DNA of 33,015 bases from Pseudomonas sp. TH10 (GCF_016651255.1 NZ_JAEKEG010000038.1:1-33015), one strand, 5' to 3'. Shown: positions 26,004 through 33,015, numbered from the stretch's first letter. Notes: a model not told the origin generated them from the sequence alone. A program made the numbers and translations.

Positions 26004-26333
26004 ATGCGCAGTGTGATGATCGCGTTAATGTCGTGCGGGCTGGCCAGTGTGGCGACGATGGCCGAAGCCAGGGAACTGAAGACGAATGATCGTTACATGT
26101 GCAGCTGGGGCGCGGGGACGGCCGCTAAAGCCCAGGAGTTGAAGCTGGCGGGAGTGTCGCTGTACGCAGCGCGGCAGAAGCTGCAGACCTACAAATTCAC
26201 CAAGCCGTGGATGCGCATGATGGCCATGGGCATCACCGAACAGACCTACGACAGCCCCTCGCGGATCAAGCCGGCGGCAATCCGCCAGGGCTTTTATGAG
26301 GATTGTGTGCGGTACAAGCTGGCACGTCGGTAA
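26004..26333 (+). CDS. small exported protein, unknown function
   Basis: This 109-residue protein has a signal peptide (about 1-22, MRSVMIALMSCGLASVATMAEA). I recognise it only as a conserved Pseudomonas exported protein. The mature part is basic, with two cysteines (YMCSWGAGTA near the start and YEDCVRYK near the end) that could form a disulfide, and an amphipathic stretch (LKLAGVSLYAARQKLQTY). AGGA lies about 12 bp before the ATG. It is divergent from potE; the ANR box lies 31 bp upstream of its start codon, where a bound protein would be more likely to repress than activate it. No operon partner is seen. Confidence 0.7.
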   Translation: MRSVMIALMSCGLASVATMAEARELKTNDRYMCSWGAGTAAKAQELKLAGVSLYAARQKLQTYKFTKPWMRMMAMGITEQTYDSPSRIKPAAIRQGFYEDCVRYKLARR

Positions 26334-26359
26334 ACACTCTGGAATCCCATGGGTTCCCC

Positions 26360-26439
26360 GTAGGCGCTGCCGCAGGCTGCGATCTTTTGATCCTGGAAAA
26401 TCAAAAGATCGCAGCCTCGTTTCACTCGGCAGCTCCTAC
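26360..26439. repeat. REPIN, asymmetric GATCTTTTGATC type
   Basis: The left arm, GTAGGCGCTGCCGCAGGCTG and CGATCTTTTGA, faces TCAAAAGATCGCAGCC at 26401-26416. The right arm carries an extra CGTTTCACT segment before CGGCAGCTCCTAC, so the two arms are unequal. Confidence 0.75.
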
Positions 26440-26576
26440 AGGGTCAGGGTAGTGCAGGGCATTTGTGCAGCACATCGGACTCTACGGGTTCTCCATTCCC
26501 GGACCCCTATCCTCAACCGTCTCCTATACTGACCCGTCCAGCAGTTTCCCAACCCTTCACCTCGAGGAGAACGCAC

Positions 26577-27230
26577 ATGACCATTCGTATTGGCGACGAA
26601 GCACCGGATTTCACCGTCGAGAGCACCGAGGGCACGCTGCATTTCCATGAATGGATTGGCGATCAGTGGGCCATCCTGTTTTCCCACCCCAAGGACTTCA
26701 CCCCGGTGTGCACCACTGAACTTGGCTACATGGCCGGGCTCAAGCCCGAGTTCGACAAGCGCAACACCAAGATCGTCGGGCTCAGCGTTGACCCGGTGGG
26801 CAACCATCAAAGCTGGGCCAAGGACATCGAGGAAACCCAGGGCCACGCGGTCAATTACCCCATGATTGGCGACGAGAACCTGGTGGTGGCCAAGCTCTAC
26901 GACATGATCCACCCCAATGCCAGTGGCGGCGCGCGCACGGCCGTGGACAACGCCACCGTGCGCTCGGTGTTCATCATCGGCCCGGACAAGAAGATCAAGG
27001 CCATGTTGATCTACCCAATGAGCGCCGGGCGCAACTTCGATGAAGTGCTGCGACTGCTCGATGCCATCCAGCTCAATGCCAAACACACCGTGGCCACTCC
27101 GGTGAACTGGCGCCCGGGCGAGGACGTGATCATCCCGACTTCGGTTTCCGATGAAGACGCGAAGAAGAAGTACCCGGACGGTTTTAAAACGGTAAAACCC
27201 TATTTGCGCACAGTGGCGCAACCGAAATAG
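26577..27230 (+). CDS. 1-Cys peroxiredoxin (Prx6 type)
   Basis: This 217-residue 1-Cys peroxiredoxin reduces hydrogen peroxide and organic hydroperoxides in the cytoplasm. The peroxidatic Cys45 lies in HPKDFTPVCTTELG, with the conserved Thr42 and Pro43. Prx6-type features follow: LSVDPVGNHQSWAKDIEE, FPMIGDE-like YPMIGDENLVVA, and a C-terminal dimer domain with LLDAIQLNAKHTVATPVNWRPGEDVIIP. No resolving cysteine is present. The ATG at 26577 is preceded by CGAGGAGAA. It ends 1 bp before the convergent cytochrome gene of the amine dehydrogenase cluster. The neighbourhood with peroxide-producing amine metabolism may be meaningful but is not proof of shared regulation. Confidence 0.93.
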   Translation: MTIRIGDEAPDFTVESTEGTLHFHEWIGDQWAILFSHPKDFTPVCTTELGYMAGLKPEFDKRNTKIVGLSVDPVGNHQSWAKDIEETQGHAVNYPMIGDENLVVAKLYDMIHPNASGGARTAVDNATVRSVFIIGPDKKIKAMLIYPMSAGRNFDEVLRLLDAIQLNAKHTVATPVNWRPGEDVIIPTSVSDEDAKKKYPDGFKTVKPYLRTVAQPK

Positions 27231-27231
27231 C

Positions 27232-27752
27232 TCAGTTGCCCATCCCGTCTTCAATCGCGATGCCTTGTGCCCGCATCGCCTTGATCAGCTCGGCGCGGGT
27301 GCCGGGAAGATTGAGCATGGTGGCTGCCCGCAGCCGGGTGACTTCCTCGGTGCTGTACGGTTGATAGTTGGCCGGCATGCTAGTGCCGGCCATGCCATCT
27401 TCGCGCAACAGCCAGTTGAGCAAGTCGGCCAGTTGCGCGTTGTTCAGCGCCGACTGTGACATGCCCGGCACTCGCACGAGAAACTCGCGCCCGCCCGGCA
27501 CCTTGAGAAAATTGCCGACGAACCCGGTCATGCGTGGCGTGTCGTTGGCCGGGGAGCCCATACCATTGCCCAGGTGACACCCGGCGCATTGCAGCTGAAG
27601 TTCACGCCAACGCTATAGCCCGCGTCGGCGATGGGTTTTTGTGGTGCTTCATTACCCGGTGCATGGCGCTGCGCCGGGTTGGGGATGGCCCGCGCATGAA
27701 CGAGCGGGGCGGTCATGGCGCAGACCAGACCGAAGATGAGCAACCTGTGCAT
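27232..27752 (-). CDS. small c-type cytochrome of the aau cluster, frameshifted as assembled
   Basis: This is an exported monoheme cytochrome c of 173 residues after repair. The signal peptide is residues 1-20 (MHRLLIFGLVCAMTAPLVHA). The heme-binding motif CAGCH (about residues 56-60) follows NFQLQ. One base is missing near 27598-27602: the upstream frame reads SVGVNF and the downstream frame QLQCAGCHLGNGMGSPAND. Candidate distal Met residues lie in VRVPGMSQS and EDGMAGTSMPANY. The ATG at 27752 has AGAGGTG 6 bp upstream. It lies 58 bp downstream of aauA in the same orientation and probably accepts electrons from the amine dehydrogenase or its azurin. It is monoheme, so it is not MauG. Confidence 0.83.
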
Positions 27753-27810
27753 TAACAACACCTCTGCGAAAAAGCCGTCGATTACCTGAGCAACCAACGG
27801 CTTGTGTGCA

Positions 27811-28332
27811 CTAGACAGCGACGCCGCGGATGATCGAAACCGTGCAGTGGTAGATGTGCGATTTGGCGGCCAGGCACCAGTTCACGTCGTTGTTGTTGAA
27901 CGGGCGGTAGGCCGGCTCTTCACTGTCGTTACGGGTGCAGGCACATTGCGCGCAGCTTTGTTTGCCGCAGCAATCGTTGTACGAAATGATGTAGTCCTTG
28001 TTGTCGGCCGGGTTGCGGCAGGTGCCGATCCAGGTCACCTGCGAGGCTTCGGTGCCCGGCGGGCAGGAGGTTACCGAGCCGCCGCAGCAGCTGCACAGGA
28101 AACCGTCGATGGAGCAGTAGCGCCAGTAGTCGCAGCTGTTCGGGTCACCGGGGTCTCCGGCTTTCGGGTTATCGGCGGCCAGCGCCTTGCTGGTGCGATC
28201 CAGCGGCAGCAGCAGGGGCAGTGCGGCACCGGCGACCATCAGCGAGCCCATTCGCGCCAGCAGTTTGCGTCGCGAGGTCGTATCGGCGACTCGACGGGAT
28301 GAACGCTCAAACAACAGATCCAGCAATTTCAT
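27811..28332 (-). CDS. aauA: aromatic amine dehydrogenase light chain (TTQ subunit)
   Basis: This 173-residue light chain carries the tryptophan tryptophylquinone cofactor. A twin-arginine signal (TTSRRKLLARMG, residues 18-29) exports it. The mature part has 14 cysteines, matching the Alcaligenes aromatic amine dehydrogenase count. The two cofactor tryptophans are Trp101 (VTWIGTC) and Trp152 (DVNWCLA). The catalytic-base Asp120 is in SYNDCCGK. The motifs DGFLCSCCGG and CTRNDSEEP set it with aromatic amine (tyramine, phenylethylamine) rather than methylamine dehydrogenases. It needs MauE/MauD-like proteins for disulfide formation and an oxidase for cofactor cross-linking. The frame is intact. 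Confidence 0.93.
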   Translation of the reverse strand: MKLLDLLFERSSRRVADTTSRRKLLARMGSLMVAGAALPLLLPLDRTSKALAADNPKAGDPGDPNSCDYWRYCSIDGFLCSCCGGSVTSCPPGTEASQVTWIGTCRNPADNKDYIISYNDCCGKQSCAQCACTRNDSEEPAYRPFNNNDVNWCLAAKSHIYHCTVSIIRGVAV

Positions 28333-28350
28333 AACAGTCTCCCTGCCTAA

Positions 28351-28977
28351 TCAGTGGCTATGGCCATGGCTGTGGTCATGCGCATGGGGGTGCGGCTGGC
28401 TGTTCAGGTATTCCTGCAGCGTTGCGCTTTTCAGGTGCTCGACTTCGAACAGGCTGTCCAGGTGCTCTCGGGAATTGACCAGGCCCTTGGCGCGGAGAGT
28501 GCCAGCCTTGTCGATCAAAGCGGCGTAGGGCAGCTTGCCGATCTGGTAGGTCATGCCCACTTCCGGGCCGACTACGTAGGTCACGTCGTCGAGCTTGTGT
28601 TCGCGGATCAGCGCTTGCTGAGCGTCCATGTCGCCATCGCTGATGAACACCACGTCGAGGCGATCGGCCTGTTCCCGGGCAATCGACTTGATTGCCGGCA
28701 GCAGCGACTTGCAGATCGGGCAGGTCGGCGACAGGAAGAACAGCAGCTGGGATTTTTCGCCGGCGTAGCCGAAGTTCACCGGGCGACCCTTGCGGTCGGA
28801 TGCGGTCACTTGCGGCGCGGGCTCGTTCACGGCCACGCCTTTATCGACCATCAGTGCGCCAGCCGGTGCGATGCGCCCGTGCAGCACGCCAATTTGACGC
28901 ACCAGGCCCATTACGGCGAACGCCAGGGCCAGCAGCAAAATCCAGAGCAACGCGTTGGAAACGATTAAGCCGTCCAT
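28351..28977 (-). CDS. mauD: MauD-like thiol-disulfide maturation protein
   Basis: This 208-residue membrane-anchored thioredoxin-like protein has an N-terminal membrane segment (about 8-24) and a periplasmic thioredoxin fold. The active site is CPIC in FLSPTCPICKSLLPAIK, followed by KLPYAALIDKAG with the cis-Pro. MauD is needed to form the disulfides of the TTQ light chain. An unusual C-terminal tail, PHPHAHDHSHGHSH, is His-rich and could bind metal. It lies 3 bp after mauE and 18 bp before aauA. The frame is intact. Such genes are also labelled aauD in amine dehydrogenase clusters. Confidence 0.92.
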   Translation of the reverse strand: MDGLIVSNALLWILLLALAFAVMGLVRQIGVLHGRIAPAGALMVDKGVAVNEPAPQVTASDRKGRPVNFGYAGEKSQLLFFLSPTCPICKSLLPAIKSIAREQADRLDVVFISDGDMDAQQALIREHKLDDVTYVVGPEVGMTYQIGKLPYAALIDKAGTLRAKGLVNSREHLDSLFEVEHLKSATLQEYLNSQPHPHAHDHSHGHSH

Positions 28978-28980
28978 TGA

Positions 28981-29522
28981 TCACCTACCAATCAGTTTGA
29001 GCAGAAGAGGGGAGTTCGCCAGCAAGCCATCGGCTGCGGCGTAAATCAGCAGCGCCACGGCGCTGGCGGCGATGGTCACAAAGCCGTCGAATAGATTCAG
29101 GTCACGGGCCAGCGGCACCACGCTTGCAAGTAACGCCAGGGCGATCAGCACGCTGTTGCGCAGCAGCAGGATCGGGCGCAACGGCTGCGCCTGGTCAGGC
29201 CCGGCACAGCCGCAGTCGATGTCCCGCCGGCCACGCCGCAGGTTGATGCCGATGGCGGCGGCGTACGCAAAGTGATCAGGCCAGCGGCGGTCAGCGCTGC
29301 CCATGAGCGACTGACGGGAACCAGTAGCGCGAAGGCAATCGTCAGTTCCAGCAGCGGCATTACCCGTGCACCGGGTCGCACCAGGGCCTCAGGCAGCAAC
29401 TGATAGTCCGCCAGTTGTTTGGCAAACCGTGCCGGCGCGCGCAACTTGTGGGTCGCGGCGCTGGCCAGCAGCACGGCGATGGCCAGGGCGCTGGCGATAA
29501 TGAAAATCGGATCAATGTGCAT
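28981..29522 (-). CDS. mauE: MauE-like membrane maturation protein, frameshifted as assembled
   Basis: This is an integral membrane protein of the MauE/DoxX-like family, 180 residues after repair, with about five hydrophobic segments. It acts with MauD in disulfide assembly of the amine dehydrogenase light chain. The N-terminal half (HKLRAPARFAKQLADYQLLPE) and the C-terminal half (IGINLRRGRRDIDCGCAG) are in different frames. One A is missing at 29269-29271 (minus-strand TTT for TTTT); repair reads GLITFAYAAAIGINL across the join. The CGCAG motif holds a Cys pair common in the family. It lies 12 bp after aauB. The break is probably an assembly error. Confidence 0.88.
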
Positions 29523-29534
29523 GGTCGGGCCTCG

Positions 29535-30683
29535 TCAGTAGCTCATGACCTGTGTCGCGGTTTTCGCGACTTTGGCCATGCTGCCGGTGAGCTTGTTGGT
29601 CTTGAGGTCGAAAATCTGCAAGCCGCCTTCCACGTCGGTGCCGAGCAACAGCGGATTGTCGTCGCCGGTGGCCTGCATGCTCCACACGGGCACAGGCGCT
29701 TCCAGGGTCGCGACTTTCTTTTGGGTTTTCAGATCAAAGGCCCAGATCAGCGGGCTCGGGTCTTCCCACTTCATCGGTTCGTGGGCGTCGTGCATCAGCA
29801 CATACAAGCGGTTCAATTTTGGTGCCACCGCCATCAGCTGCCACCCACCGGGGGCCCAGCCGGCTTTCTTTTCTTCGTCGCTGCTGAGCGACCAGGCCGG
29901 CAGGATTTTTGGCGCATCGGCGGCGAAATCCACCGGGCGTATGGTGCCGGTGGTCGTGGTGAAGTAGTAGGTATCGCCCACATTCACGGCGCGTTCCACG
30001 AGCTTTTCTGCGTTGGGGTCGAAGAATGGCGTGCGGCTGCGGGCGGTTTCCACGCCCTGATCATTCAGGGTGACGACCTGCAGGCTGCCATCGCCGCACA
30101 GTGAGGCGAAACGACGATTGCCGACCGGATAGTTGAGCACGCACCCGGGGATGGCGATCTCCGAAGTGACGGCCTTGGCCTGGGTATCGACCACCGTCAC
30201 GGAGGTCGACGGGGTGAAGTTGTAGACGTAGACAAAGCGATCATCGGCACTGGTTTTCAGGCCGTAGCGCTGGGTCAGCGACTCGGCGCGTTTGGTCGGT
30301 ATCAGCAATTCCCAGGCCGGCGACAGGGTCGAGCTGTCCCAGGCGGTCAGCACATCGGTGCGGGTACCACGGGTGCCGCGGGAGTAGAAGATGTCGGCGC
30401 TGTAGAGGGTCTTCTGGTCGTGGCTGAGCGTCGAGGGCGCGGCGAAGCCGGTGGGCACCATGCCGAGGATGCGTTTTTTGTCGGGGTCGACCACGGTGAC
30501 GCGGCCCGTCACGAAACTTTCGAATTCGACATCGACGATGAACGTGCGGTGGGCTTCCGGTGGAAAGGCCAGAACGGTCTGGCCGATCGTGTCAGCGGGC
30601 AGGTCCGCGCTGGCATTGTTCAAACCGAGTACTAGCAGGCTCAGACTCAGCGCTGACTGTACGGTGATCCTGGTGGCTCGCAT
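29535..30683 (-). CDS. aauB: aromatic amine dehydrogenase heavy chain
   Basis: This 382-residue periplasmic beta-propeller subunit pairs with the TTQ light chain. A signal peptide ends near residue 27 (LNNASADLP). The mature sequence has repeated blade strands such as RTFIVDVEFE, KRILGMVPTGFA, DDRFVYVYNF and NRRFASLCGDGSLQVV. The family ending LLLGTDVEGGLQIFDLKTNKL is present. The ATG at 30683 is chosen with GGGAG upstream over a TTG three codons earlier. It is the first gene of a five-gene operon (aauB, mauE, mauD, aauA, cytochrome) and is divergent from the FeaR-like regulator. The frame is intact. Confidence 0.92.
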   Translation of the reverse strand: MRATRITVQSALSLSLLVLGLNNASADLPADTIGQTVLAFPPEAHRTFIVDVEFESFVTGRVTVVDPDKKRILGMVPTGFAAPSTLSHDQKTLYSADIFYSRGTRGTRTDVLTAWDSSTLSPAWELLIPTKRAESLTQRYGLKTSADDRFVYVYNFTPSTSVTVVDTQAKAVTSEIAIPGCVLNYPVGNRRFASLCGDGSLQVVTLNDQGVETARSRTPFFDPNAEKLVERAVNVGDTYYFTTTTGTIRPVDFAADAPKILPAWSLSSDEEKKAGWAPGGWQLMAVAPKLNRLYVLMHDAHEPMKWEDPSPLIWAFDLKTQKKVATLEAPVPVWSMQATGDDNPLLLGTDVEGGLQIFDLKTNKLTGSMAKVAKTATQVMSY

Positions 30684-30787
30684 TAGGGGCAACTCCCTGA
30701 ATTATTGTTCACGCGAATCGCGGGTGCAGACGCAGATTTTTGCAGTTCGATTCTGCCTTGCCGGGCAATGCGGAGAATTGCTGTGGC

Positions 30788-30823
30788 TGCCAAGTGGTTG
30801 TGTGTCTGTGCCATTGATTGGCA
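30788..30823. promoter_or_regulatory. candidate activator site upstream of aauB
   Basis: In the 367-bp space between aauB and the FeaR-like gene, TGCCA occurs at 30788-30792 and 30809-30813, a 21-bp step, and TGGCA follows in inverted orientation at 30819-30823 (TGCCA-N5-TGGCA). The TGNCA element is part of the known FeaR recognition pattern in E. coli, but its AAA partner is off by one base here. It lies 105-140 bp upstream of the aauB start. No other feature was seen in this space. Confidence 0.35.
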
Positions 30824-31050
30824 AATGCCGGCAGAACAAGTAAAAATCCCTCGGGCAGCGGTGATTGCTGGCGTTTCCACTCGTCTGGTAGTCGCGCTTG
30901 ACCCCTAAACAATGCTGGCACGCCGACGCTGGAGCCTGAAGAATGGCGAGCCTGTGGCAGGCAAGGGAAGGGGGCGGCCAGTTGCGAACATTCGCCGAAC
31001 CGCTCGACGAAGCGGTCGAAAAATAAAAAAACACGTGAGGCTTTGCAGTG

Positions 31051-31972
31051 ATGATGAGTTCTTCGACGGTTCGCAATGAGGCGTTCGAACAATGGTTGAG
31101 CCAGGTCAACCAAGCCTGCGAGGCGATTTGACGCGCGGGTGCTGGACAGCGATTTTTATGGCGAGCTGGCGGAGTTTCGCAGTGGCGCCATCAACCTCAG
31201 TGTCGTCGACATGGCACACGTGCACCTGTATCGCACCAGCAAGGACGTTAGCGTTAGCAGTGACGGGCATTATTACGCCGTGTTCCAGATGCGCGGCAGT
31301 TCGCAGCTGGAGCAGGGCGACAATCGTACCCGCCTGGGCCTGGGCGATATCGCCCTGATCGACGCTTGCCGGCCCAGTGACATGACCTACCATGAAGACT
31401 CCCGGCAATTGTCATTGATCCTGCCGCGCCAGGTGGTGGAGCGGGGCTCGCACTTCAGTGGTCTGAGCTGCGCCACGCGCATCGCGGCGGGCACGCCACT
31501 GGCGGCAATGGCCAATAGGCTGGTGCTGGAAACCCGCCAGCAGGAAGGCCTGGACATGCAGGAAAGCGAGGCGGTCCTGGATGCGCTGGCCAGCTTGTTG
31601 TTGCCGGGTATCAGCGCCCGCGACAGTGGCGGCGATGCCCACGAGCGGCAGTTTCGCAAGATCATCGCCTACATCGACGAGCACATCAGCACCGAAGGGC
31701 TGTGCCCGGAGACGATCGCTCAAGACGTGGGAATTTCGGTGCGTGGGTTGTACCGGATGTTCTCCAAGCGCGGCTTGGTAGTGGCGCAATACATCAAGCA
31801 CCGCCGGCTGGATTTCTGCGCGCAAAACCTGCGTGAAAGCCATGGCGAACAGAAACTTTCGGCGCTGTGCTACGCCTGGGGGTTCTCGGATTCCAGCTAC
31901 TTTTCCTCGGCGTTCAAGGCGCGTTTCGGCGTATCCCCGGGGGCTTACCGCAAGCGATATAGCCAGGCTTGA
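31051..31972 (+). CDS. FeaR-like AraC family regulator, frameshifted as assembled
   Basis: This AraC/XylS-type activator is like FeaR, which controls tyramine and phenylethylamine oxidation in E. coli. After repair it has 306 residues. The N-terminal FeaR-type domain shows DSDFYGELAEFRSG, SSDGHYYAVFQMRGSSQLEQG and DARPSD-like IDACRPSDMTY. The C-terminal double helix-turn-helix shows CPETIAQDVGISVRGLYRMF and LSALCYAWGFSDSSYFSSAF, then FGVSPGAYRKRY. Unlike the other breaks, this one is an extra base (G-run 31122-31123) between NQACE and RFDARVLDSD. GTGAGG precedes the ATG at 31051. Its place beside the aau operon indicates that it activates aauB. Confidence 0.88.
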
Positions 31973-32010
31973 GCGCGCGGCGACTCAAGCGGTAGGAACG
32001 ACACCCATCC

Positions 32011-32072
32011 CCTGTAGGAGCTGCCGCAGGCTGCGATCTTTTGATCTTTCAGGGTCAAAAGATCGCAGGCTT
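32011..32072. repeat. truncated REPIN, GATCTTTTGATC type
   Basis: The left arm is complete (CCTGTAGGAGCTGCCGCAGG at 32011-32030, then CTGCGATCTTTTGATC). The right arm stops at TCAAAAGATCGCAGGCT (32055-32071) and lacks the TCCTACAGG end. It separates the FeaR-like gene from the convergent porin gene. Confidence 0.78.
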
Positions 32073-32087
32073 TTGTGTTCGTTCAGG

Positions 32088-33015
32088 TCAGAAGCCCATC
32101 GCAAACACCACCTGGCTATACAGATTCCTGTCATTGCTCCCTAACTGCGTACCACCTTGCTCAGCGCTCTTGTCTGGCTGATACAGCCCCACCAACGGCA
32201 TCACCGTCAGGTGGTCGTTGACGTGCCATTCGGCATACAGGTCGATTTCATGGCCGTCGGTATTGCCGAGGTTACGGTCGATGGTGTCGTAGTTGAAATA
32301 CATCGCACCAACACTCAGGTTATCCAGAGGCGCGACTTTCAGCGTCACGTTCTGGATTCGTGAATTGCTATTGAATGGACCCGCATAGTTACCGGCCACT
32401 TCCCCCTGGAACCAGGTGCCAAAACCACGACTGAAACCATAGAACAGCGTGTCGTAACCCTCCGAGAAACGGCTGTAGCGGTAGCTGACGTTCGGGGTCC
32501 AGGGCGCGTCGGCGAAGGTCCAGCCCGCTTCCAGGTACCAGGCATCTTCGCTGGCGGTGTGAGGTTTGTCCTGTTTGGCGTATTCCCCGGAGAGGAACAG
32601 GTTGGGTACTCCGGCATTACCTTGAGCGCGCAGGCTGTAAGTTTTCATGCCGTCACGCTCGAGTTGCAGGGGTGACGCGTATTGCTCGTCGACATCGGTG
32701 GAGTCGATGTAGGTCAGGCCCACAGTGCCAGCCTCACTGACGTGCTCGAGGGTGCCGACGTACATCTCGGTTTTCGCTTGCGCGCGGTTGTTCGATTTCA
32801 GCCACATCAGATCGCTGCGCCAACCTTCCTTGCCACCCAGGCGCAATACGGCGGTCTGATCGAAAGCTTTGCGTGCGGCCAGCCAGTAGGCGCCCCCGCG
32901 GTTAAACTCTCCGTCGGCCAGGCCCTTGCCGATGTTCAGGGCGTCGCCATTGATCAGGAAACCATCGCCTACCACGATGTTCTGCCGGCCGAACGACAGG
33001 TCGACACCATCCTCT
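32088..33015 (-). CDS. outer-membrane beta-barrel (porin-like), C-terminal part
   Basis: The frame runs off the window end, so only the C-terminal 308 residues are seen. The pattern is alternating beta-strands ending in aromatic residues: SFGRQNIVVGDGFL, AYWLAARKAFD, EMYVGTLEHV, SYRYSRFSEGYD, and a final strand YSQVVFAMGF whose terminal Phe is the typical BAM recognition signal. It resembles the alginate-export/porin-like barrels annotated in many pseudomonads more than OprD. It may import a substrate used by the neighbouring catabolic genes, but nothing in the visible part fixes this. The N-terminus and promoter lie outside the window. Confidence 0.78.
   Translation of the reverse strand, partial: EDGVDLSFGRQNIVVGDGFLINGDALNIGKGLADGEFNRGGAYWLAARKAFDQTAVLRLGGKEGWRSDLMWLKSNNRAQAKTEMYVGTLEHVSEAGTVGLTYIDSTDVDEQYASPLQLERDGMKTYSLRAQGNAGVPNLFLSGEYAKQDKPHTASEDAWYLEAGWTFADAPWTPNVSYRYSRFSEGYDTLFYGFSRGFGTWFQGEVAGNYAGPFNSNSRIQNVTLKVAPLDNLSVGAMYFNYDTIDRNLGNTDGHEIDLYAEWHVNDHLTVMPLVGLYQPDKSAEQGGTQLGSNDRNLYSQVVFAMGF

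Noticed and set aside
26380..26407. FNR-like TTGAT...ATCAA in the REPIN at 26360
   Set aside because: The half-sites are separated by eight bases instead of four and belong to the REPIN stem.
30702..31109. Possible small gene between aauB and the FeaR-like regulator
   Set aside because: Two overlapping minus-strand frames have no start site, no family and lie in a region that holds the divergent promoters.
1..33015. tRNA, rRNA, insertion sequence or prophage
   Set aside because: No cloverleaf, rRNA segment, transposase, integrase or structural phage gene was seen on either strand.

Overview
The window is a GC-rich stretch of a Pseudomonas chromosome, most likely the P. fluorescens group. 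The evidence is the gene families (DUF2790, LigD in Pseudomonas domain order, bacterial Pcs, DUF4242), the dense coding on both strands, and about ten copies of short Pseudomonas-type REP palindromes ending in a GTAGGAG or GTGGGAG motif. No tRNA, rRNA, IS element, phage gene or CRISPR array was seen.

Layout. 1-3000: the end of a MATE exporter, a YceI periplasmic protein, and a LysR regulator divergent from a secreted hydroxynitrile-lyase-like cupin. 3040-6826: a paoABC periplasmic aldehyde oxidoreductase operon on the minus strand. 7033-10580: a GNAT acetyltransferase, an OmpR/EnvZ-type two-component system on the minus strand, and two small exported proteins (one DUF2790); the shared upstream region carries two TGTAT-N5-TGTAT sites. 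10746-14377: a DipZ-like thiol-redox protein, an AraC regulator, and a DUF4242 plus SAM-methyltransferase pair with a 21-bp-phased direct repeat in between. 14491-16192: phosphatidylcholine synthase and a DUF533/TerB-like protein. 16432-21450: a tight operon of a heme-oxygenase-like diiron protein, an NPPY methyltransferase and DNA ligase D. 22131-25821: a potE-like antiporter and an AdiA-like amino-acid decarboxylase, overlapping by ATGA, behind a well-formed ANR (anaerobic) promoter. 26004-27230: a small exported protein and a 1-Cys peroxiredoxin. 27232-31972: an aromatic amine dehydrogenase cluster (aauB, mauE, mauD, aauA, cytochrome c) divergent from a FeaR-like AraC activator. 32088-33015: the C-terminal part of an outer-membrane beta-barrel.

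A dominant technical signal runs through the window. Ten genes are broken by thirteen single-base frameshifts, nearly all one base missing from a short homopolymer run. When each is repaired, the gene regains full family length and motifs (paoC returns to 732 residues, the length of E. coli PaoC). I therefore read these as consensus errors in the assembly, and annotate the genes as whole CDSs with the break positions given.

Functionally the window is accessory metabolism. Aldehydes can be oxidised in the periplasm by PaoABC. Aromatic amines can be oxidised in the periplasm by the aau system, which yields aldehydes, ammonia and hydrogen peroxide-sensitive redox chemistry beside a peroxiredoxin. 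Basic amino acids can be decarboxylated under low oxygen by the potE-decarboxylase pair. The most rewarding leads are the ANR promoter, the diiron oxidase-methyltransferase-LigD operon, the aau cluster without a visible mauG, and the three sets of phased operator-like repeats.
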